From Candidatus Eiseniibacteriota bacterium (GTDB lineage Bacteria; Eisenbacteria; RBG-16-71-46; JACRLI01), in assembly GCA_025351485.1 (NCBI GenBank), contig JANXVU010000099.1, positions 1 to 43,600 of the forward strand: a stretch of DNA of 43,600 bases, read 5' to 3'. This document shows, one piece after another, positions 38,999 through 43,600 of the stretch. Every line of letters starts with the position of its first letter. Position 1 is the first letter of the stretch. The notes beneath the pieces are model-generated. The model was not told the DNA's origin, searched no databases, and saw only the letters and a list, made by a program, of their open reading frames with translations. The position numbers and the translations under genes were made by a program.

Positions 38999-39943
38999 AT
39001 GAAGATGGAAAAAGGATTTTTCCTGGCGGCGCTGCTTGCTTGCGCCGCGATCCCCGCGATGGCCGCCCCGTCGGGTCCCGCCGCGGGGCCCAACGCCTCT
39101 CAGCCCACCGTGTCTCCGGCCGGCCCGCCGACCCCGGCGGGCGCCGCGCAGGTGGACCCGGCGTCCGACGATATGGCGGCGCGCATCGCGCTCGACCAGG
39201 CCGAGGCCGTTCGGGCCGAAGTGCCTTCCCACCCGCAGGCCGTGGGCCGCCCGGCCCCGGCTTCCACTTCCGCGGCCGATACCTCCATTACCTCCGCGGG
39301 ACTGGGCGGCATCATGGGGCTCGGGCTCTCCGCGGCATTCCTGGCGCTTGGCCTGCTGTTCCTGGCCTCGCAGCGCAAGCACCTGCGGGCGATCTTCAAG
39401 CGCACCGCCCCGGCGCCGCGCGCCGCGCGCCCCGCGACTTCGGTGGCGCCGTCGATGCTTGCGAACGCGCTCCGCTCCACCACGCTCAGGAAGCCCGCCG
39501 CCGTCCCGGCGTCCACCCCCGTGCCTGTCGCCGCCGCGGGTTCGGAAGTGGACGGCCTTCGCCTGCTGGCCCGCGAGCTCCAGGGCACCATCTCCGAGCT
39601 GCGCGCCGAACGGGCCCGCTGGGAGAAGGAGTGGGAGCAGCGCGAGATGCAGTGGAGCCGCTGGATGCGCACGCTGGAACCCGGTGGCGCTGCGGCATCG
39701 GAGGCCCGTCCCGTGGCCTGCGCCGCCGAGCGTCCGGCCGCGCTGCTCGAGGCGGAGAACGACTCCCTTCCCAGTCTCGCCGACGCCGGAGCGTCGCTCT
39801 CCGACAGCGCCGGCGTGCTCCAGAAGGTCGAGCAGCTGCTCGCCCAGGGAATGTCGGCGGAGGAGATTTCCCGCCGGCTCCGGGTGGGCCTGCGCGAGAT
39901 CCAGTGGATGATGCGTCTCGGAGCGATGGAATCGCGCTCCTGA
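38999..39943 (+). CDS. Exported/membrane protein with C-terminal HTH-like DUF2802/DUF6115-type motif
   Basis: 314 residues. A signal-like segment (GFFLAALLACAAIPAMA), a Pro/Ala/Gly-rich region, a single membrane helix at about 100-122 (GIMGLGLSAAFLALGLLFLAS), a helical coil (LLARELQGTISELRAERARWEKEWEQREMQWSRWM) and a C-terminal motif (VEQLLAQGMSAEEISRRLRVGLREIQWMMRL). That last piece resembles DUF2802/DUF6115-type helix-turn-helix ends of membrane proteins encoded after fliA in many flagellar operons (for example SwrB-like). The overlapping 291- and 306-residue frames are shadows. GAGGAGAA precedes the ATG. Confidence 0.7.
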   Translation: MKMEKGFFLAALLACAAIPAMAAPSGPAAGPNASQPTVSPAGPPTPAGAAQVDPASDDMAARIALDQAEAVRAEVPSHPQAVGRPAPASTSAADTSITSAGLGGIMGLGLSAAFLALGLLFLASQRKHLRAIFKRTAPAPRAARPATSVAPSMLANALRSTTLRKPAAVPASTPVPVAAAGSEVDGLRLLARELQGTISELRAERARWEKEWEQREMQWSRWMRTLEPGGAAASEARPVACAAERPAALLEAENDSLPSLADAGASLSDSAGVLQKVEQLLAQGMSAEEISRRLRVGLREIQWMMRLGAMESRS

Positions 39944-40040
39944 TCCTGGCCGGCTCTTAGTGGCCGACAAGTTTTCGAGAACCTGCCCGGCGGATGCGCC
40001 GGCGGATGCCCCCGACCCCGAACAGATTACAGGAGTCCCT

Positions 40041-40898
40041 GTGTCCTCCAACGGTCCCGCGTCAACTTTTGAGCTGCCCCCGCAGGTCGTGCGCGACCTG
40101 CCCGCGATGCCGGCGGTGGCCGGCAGGATCTTTCGCATGGTGGACAACCCGGACACCGACGCCACCGACATCGCCCAGGCGATCTCCATGGATCCGACCC
40201 TGACGGCCAAGGTCCTGAAGTCGGCCAACTCGTCCTACTACTCTCCGACGACGCCCATCACCAACCTGTCCCAGGCCGTCGCGCGCATGGGGCTGCGCGC
40301 GCTGCGCAACGTGGTGGTGATCGAGTGCCTGCCGCTCAAGGGCAAGTCGGGCGAAGCGGCCAACCCGCTCGCCTCCGGGCTCTGGGAGCACGCGGTCGCG
40401 ACGGCCATCGGCGCCCGGATCGTGGCCGGCAGGGTGGTCGGCTGCTCCCCGGACGACGCCTTCGTGGCGGGACTGCTCCACGACATCGGGAAGAGCGCCC
40501 TGTTGCTGTTCAAGCAAACCGAGTACCCGGAGGTCATCCGGCAGGTTCAGGAAGGCGGCGGGAGCTTCGCCGAGATCGAGAAGGCCCGCTGGGGATTCGA
40601 CCACGCGGACGTTGGCGCGGCGGTGCTTCGCCTGTGGCAGCTGCCGGACGTGTTCGTAGAGGGCGTGCGCTTCCATCACCGGCTGGCCGAAATCCGGAAC
40701 CCGTCGCTGTGGGCCCAGGTGGAGATCGCCGGCCGCAACGCAAAGGCCGCCCTGCTGGGCATCGAGAAACGCCGCGGGCTCCGGGTCGCGGACGGGGAAG
40801 GGGCGAGGCTGGTCAAGTGGACCGATGAGTTCTCGGCCGCGCTCAAGGTGTCGTTCGATGCCGCGTGGGCATCCGAAAAATCGCTTTTCCAGGTCTAG
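40041..40898 (+). CDS. HDOD domain signalling protein (second copy)
   Basis: 285 residues from GTG at 40041, which has ACAGGAG at correct spacing. An upstream in-frame GTG at 39960 has no ribosome site and would add 27 non-conserved residues. The HDOD core is clear: LPAMPAVAGRIFRMVDNPDTDATDIAQAISMDPTLTAKVLKSANSSYYSP, LRALRNVVVIE, VAGLLHDIGKSALLLFK with an HD pair, and VRFHHRLAEI. Its length equals that of the HDOD protein at 1360. It precedes a diguanylate cyclase gene, a common pairing in cyclic di-GMP control of motility. Confidence 0.85.
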   Translation: MSSNGPASTFELPPQVVRDLPAMPAVAGRIFRMVDNPDTDATDIAQAISMDPTLTAKVLKSANSSYYSPTTPITNLSQAVARMGLRALRNVVVIECLPLKGKSGEAANPLASGLWEHAVATAIGARIVAGRVVGCSPDDAFVAGLLHDIGKSALLLFKQTEYPEVIRQVQEGGGSFAEIEKARWGFDHADVGAAVLRLWQLPDVFVEGVRFHHRLAEIRNPSLWAQVEIAGRNAKAALLGIEKRRGLRVADGEGARLVKWTDEFSAALKVSFDAAWASEKSLFQV

Positions 40899-40931
40899 GA
40901 AGTTCCTGAGTTCCGAATGGATTCGATGAAC

Positions 40932-40943
40932 TTGGCATGCCAA
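40932..40943 (+). promoter_or_regulatory. 12-base perfect palindrome upstream of the diguanylate cyclase gene
   Basis: TTGGCATGCCAA is a perfect palindrome ending about ten bases before the cyclase start, next to its GGAGGG ribosome site. A protein bound here, or the stem formed in RNA, could affect translation of the cyclase. It lacks a TTGC element at the right distance, so it is not a sigma-54 promoter. Confidence 0.35.
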
Positions 40944-40954
40944 TGGAGGGTCTC

Positions 40955-42220
40955 ATGAAGTCTCGCAACGGACGCGGAGCGCGCGGTCTCTTTGAAGCCA
41001 GCACCCAGTTCCTCAAGAGCCAGCAGCGGCTGATCAAGCTGCTGGGCACGCGGGGCGCCCTGGGTGCCAAGGACACCGAGACGGCGGTCCTCAAGCTGGA
41101 GAAGCTGGTGGACGAGAAGCGTCCGGCGCAGTTCATGAGCGAGGCCGCGAAGGTGAACGAGAAGCTCACCGCCGGGCTCAAGAAGCAGGACACCACGGGC
41201 ACCAAGACCGACAACGCCGAGCTGGCCCTGCTGCTGCGCATGAGCAAGGTGATCCAGGAGACCGACGACGCCAAGGCCGTGTTCACCGGCGTGCTGGCGT
41301 TGCTCAAGGAACTGGTGGCGTTCGAGAACGGCACCCTGTACCTGGCCAACCGCGCCACCGGGAATCTTGAACTGGCGCACCAGGAGGGTGAGCGGGTGGA
41401 CCTGATCCGCGGCGTCCGCTTCGACCACGGCTTCGGCCTGTCCAGCTGGGTGGCCAAGGAGCGCCGCCCCATCCTGCTCAACGACCTGCGTCGCGAAGTC
41501 CAGCCGGGGCTCCCGGTGGTGAAGAGCTTCCTGTCGGTCCCGCTCCAGGTGGGCTCCGAGCTGATCGGCGTGCTCAACCTGAGCCACTCGTGCGCCCACG
41601 CCTTCGGCGAGCGCGACAAGGAATTGCTCATCCTGGCCTCTTCGCTGGCGGCGGCGACCATCGAGCACCTGCTCCACTACCAGAGCATCAAGGAGCTCTC
41701 GGTGACCGACGACCTGACCGCGCTGCACAACCGCCGGTACTTCCAGGAGCGCCTCACCCAGCAGTCCCAGCTGGCGGAGCGCTACCTGCATCCGTACTCG
41801 CTGGTGTTCCTGGACATCGACCACTTCAAGCAGTTCAACGACGCCCATGGCCACGCCGAAGGCGACAAGATCCTCACCGAGCTGGGCACGGTGCTGAAGA
41901 AGTGGGCCCGGACCTCGGACGTGGTGGCCCGTTACGGCGGCGAGGAGTTCGTGGTGCTGCTTCCGCACACCGATTCCGAGGGCGCCATGCAGGCCGCCGA
42001 ACGGCTGCGCCGGGCGATCGAAGCCCATGCGTTCCCCCGCCGCCGCCGCATCACGGTGAGCATGGGAGTCGCCAGCTACCCCAATGACGGCAAGGCCGAG
42101 ACCGACCTGGTCCAGAAGGCCGACCAGGCGCTGTACCTGGCCAAGAAGGCCGGGCGCAACTGCACCCAGCGCATCCACGAGTTGCGCCTGGAGCCGGCCC
42201 GCCAGGCTGCGGTGAACTAG
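40955..42220 (+). CDS. GAF-GGDEF diguanylate cyclase
   Basis: 421 residues. A helical N-terminus (1-90), a GAF domain (about 95-245; FENGTLYLANRATGNLELAHQEG through SVPLQVGSELIGVLNL) and a GGDEF domain (about 255-410). The active site is GGEEF at 328-332 after Tyr327, and an inhibitory RxxD site is present five residues before it (R319-D322). YSLVFLDIDHFKQFNDAHGHAEGDKIL carries the metal and GTP-binding residues. It should make cyclic di-GMP with product inhibition. The ATG at 40955 follows GGAGGG; an ATG at 40937 is in frame but lies in the palindrome. Confidence 0.9.
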   Translation: MKSRNGRGARGLFEASTQFLKSQQRLIKLLGTRGALGAKDTETAVLKLEKLVDEKRPAQFMSEAAKVNEKLTAGLKKQDTTGTKTDNAELALLLRMSKVIQETDDAKAVFTGVLALLKELVAFENGTLYLANRATGNLELAHQEGERVDLIRGVRFDHGFGLSSWVAKERRPILLNDLRREVQPGLPVVKSFLSVPLQVGSELIGVLNLSHSCAHAFGERDKELLILASSLAAATIEHLLHYQSIKELSVTDDLTALHNRRYFQERLTQQSQLAERYLHPYSLVFLDIDHFKQFNDAHGHAEGDKILTELGTVLKKWARTSDVVARYGGEEFVVLLPHTDSEGAMQAAERLRRAIEAHAFPRRRRITVSMGVASYPNDGKAETDLVQKADQALYLAKKAGRNCTQRIHELRLEPARQAAVN

Positions 42221-42222
42221 GC

Positions 42223-43600
42223 ATGGCCAACCTTCCCGCCGGCGCGTTCGCCGGCATTGGCCCGGGGACGGGCGAGCACCGGCCCGAGCGGCTGCTCATC
42301 GTGGACGATGAGCGGGCCGTCGTGGACGTGTTCGTCGACTTCTTCAAGGACCAGGGCTATGACGTCTACACGGCCGCCACCGGCGTGGAGGCCCTGGACC
42401 GCATCCGCGCGGAGGAATACGACCTCATCCTGACCGACATCAACCTTCCGGGCGCGGACGGCCTGGAGGTGGTGCGGGCGGCCAAGAAGCGCAACCAGGA
42501 GACCGGTGTGCTGGTGATCACCGGCCACGCCTCGCTCAACACCGCCATCGACGCGATCCACCTTGGCGCGAGCGACTTCATCATGAAGCCGTTCGACCTG
42601 CTGGCCGTCTCCCGCGCCGTGGAACGGGTGCTGCGAAGCAAGCGGCTGATGGAGGAGAACCGCCGGCTGGTCGCGCAGCTTACGCTGATCAACGAGAAGC
42701 TGGCCGCGAGCGAAGAGAGCCTGCAGTTGCGGGTGGACACCGCCACGCGCACCCTGCGGATGCTGTTCGAGATGAGCCGCCAGGTGAGCTCCTCGCTGGC
42801 GCTTTCGACCACCCTGTCGGTGGTGACGGGCAAGTGCTGCGAGCTACTCCAGGCGCGCGCCTGCGTGGTGCTTCTCAAGTGCGAGGAGGACGGCTTCCTG
42901 ATGGGCGAGGGCGCATCGGGCGCCGACCCGGCCATGGCCAAGGCGTTGTGTGTGCGGCCCGACGGCGGGCTGCTCGGGCACGTGCTGCAAGACCCCAAGG
43001 GATTCCACTTCGACGAGGACGCCCCGGAGATGGAGAGCGACGGCAACCTGGCGCTGCTCCAGGCGCATTCCATCGCCGGCATCCCGCTCACGGGCGGGGG
43101 GGAGACCTTCGGGCTGCTCCTGGCCGTCGACCGGGAAGGCGGCTTCGACGCGGGCTCCATGGAGCTGCTGGCCCTGTACGCCGGCTCGGCAAGCAACGCC
43201 ATCCGGAACGCCCAGCTGTTCGAGAAGACCCGCGAGCTGGACCGCCTCAAGTCCGAGTTCGTGGCCGTGGTCTCGCACGAACTGCGCACGCCGCTGACTT
43301 CCATCCGCGGCTCGCTGGAGCTGCTGAGCAACAAGAAGTTCTTCGAGATCAACCAGCAGCAGAACGAGCTGTTCGAAATCTGCGAGGCGAACGCCGACCG
43401 GCTGCTGACCCTCATCAACGACATCCTGGACTTCTCCAAGCTCGAGGCCAACCGCATGACGCTGGACATCCAGCCGGTCCGCCTGGCGGACGTGCTGCGC
43501 AGCGCCGGCGGCAACATGCGATCCTTGCTCCAGAAGAAGAAGCTGGAGCTGGTCCTGGAGCTGCCCGACGCCCCGGCCGAGACCGACGCGGACGGGCACC
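42223..43600 (+). CDS. Hybrid receiver-GAF-histidine kinase (partial, runs off the right edge)
   Basis: At least 459 residues, open to the end. The receiver domain (about 22-145) has D28-D29 and phospho-acceptor D72 (LILTDINLPGADG) and Lys in IMKPFD. A coiled linker leads to a GAF domain (about 180-330; LLQARACVVLLKCEEDG through ALYAGSASNAIRNAQLFEKT). The HisKA H box VVSHELRTPLTSIRGSLELL has phospho-acceptor His352. The ATPase domain lies beyond the window. The ATG at 42223 follows the cyclase stop by two bases. The N-terminal receiver suggests it is fed by another kinase. Confidence 0.87.
   Translation, partial: MANLPAGAFAGIGPGTGEHRPERLLIVDDERAVVDVFVDFFKDQGYDVYTAATGVEALDRIRAEEYDLILTDINLPGADGLEVVRAAKKRNQETGVLVITGHASLNTAIDAIHLGASDFIMKPFDLLAVSRAVERVLRSKRLMEENRRLVAQLTLINEKLAASEESLQLRVDTATRTLRMLFEMSRQVSSSLALSTTLSVVTGKCCELLQARACVVLLKCEEDGFLMGEGASGADPAMAKALCVRPDGGLLGHVLQDPKGFHFDEDAPEMESDGNLALLQAHSIAGIPLTGGGETFGLLLAVDREGGFDAGSMELLALYAGSASNAIRNAQLFEKTRELDRLKSEFVAVVSHELRTPLTSIRGSLELLSNKKFFEINQQQNELFEICEANADRLLTLINDILDFSKLEANRMTLDIQPVRLADVLRSAGGNMRSLLQKKKLELVLELPDAPAETDADGH

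Noticed and set aside
40932-40947. TTGGCATGCCAATGG as a sigma-54 promoter for the diguanylate cyclase
   Set aside because: There is no TTGC at the required distance; it is reported only as a palindrome.
1-43600. Search by eye for tRNA, rRNA, CRISPR arrays, insertion sequences, prophage or attachment sites
   Set aside because: No cloverleaf, rRNA-like stretch, regularly spaced direct repeat, transposase motif or integrase was seen; genes are tightly packed with uniform base composition.

Overview
The window is a GC-rich (roughly two-thirds G+C by eye), densely packed flagellar and motility-regulation locus, with every supported gene on the + strand. Gene order (flgB-flgC-fliE-fliF-fliG-fliH-fliI-fliJ-motE-fliK-flgD-TIGR02530-flgE-flbD-motA-motB-fliL-fliM-fliN-fliO-fliP-fliQ-fliR-flhB-flhA-flhF-flhG-fliA) is the order known from deltaproteobacteria, FCB-type phyla (for example Gemmatimonadota, Eisenbacteria) and Gram-positives. 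Sigma-54 promoters with FlrB/FlrC-type regulators point to a didermic organism. I would guess an uncultured GC-rich FCB or deltaproteobacterium-like lineage; the sequence alone does not fix this. No tRNA, rRNA, IS element, phage gene or CRISPR array was seen.

Layout. Positions 1-1267: end of fliD, then flaG, a small unknown gene and flgM (late filament and anti-sigma-28 genes). Positions 1360-6362: HDOD protein, GAF-SpoIIE phosphatase, RsbW-like kinase, STAS antagonist and a 661-aa HEAT-repeat protein, which look like a complete partner-switching module inside the flagellar locus. Positions 6394-9313: an NtrB/NtrC-type pair closed by a strong terminator. Positions 9463-15302: a sigma-54-promoted operon with a receiver protein, cheR, cheY, a free-standing sigma region 4 protein, an AMIN-domain periplasmic protein and an FlrB/FlrC pair. 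Positions 15351-32396: a second sigma-54-promoted operon, flgB to fliR. Positions 32387-38610: a third sigma-54 promoter drives flhB-flhA-flhF-flhG-(small membrane protein)-fliA. Positions 38626-43600: small motility-associated proteins, a second HDOD protein, a GAF-GGDEF diguanylate cyclase and a receiver-GAF-kinase running off the end.

How it may work. The three -24/-12 elements (9463, 15351, 32387) match the sigma-54 consensus closely. Each has the same dyad, GGCA-N5-TGCC with an A/T-rich centre, nearby: about 113 and 129 bases upstream of the first two predicted start sites and about 40 bases downstream of the third. I infer that this is the binding site of one flagellar enhancer-binding protein, most likely the FlrC-like gene product at 13881. 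A hierarchy follows: the FlrB/FlrC pair turns on rod, hook and export genes and, through flhB-fliA, sigma-28; FlgM holds sigma-28 until the hook is complete. The partner-switch module and the lone sigma region 4 protein are the parts that known flagellar circuits do not explain. CheA, CheW, CheB, receptors, fliC, flgK/L, flgF/G/H/I, csrA and fliW are absent from the window and presumably lie elsewhere.
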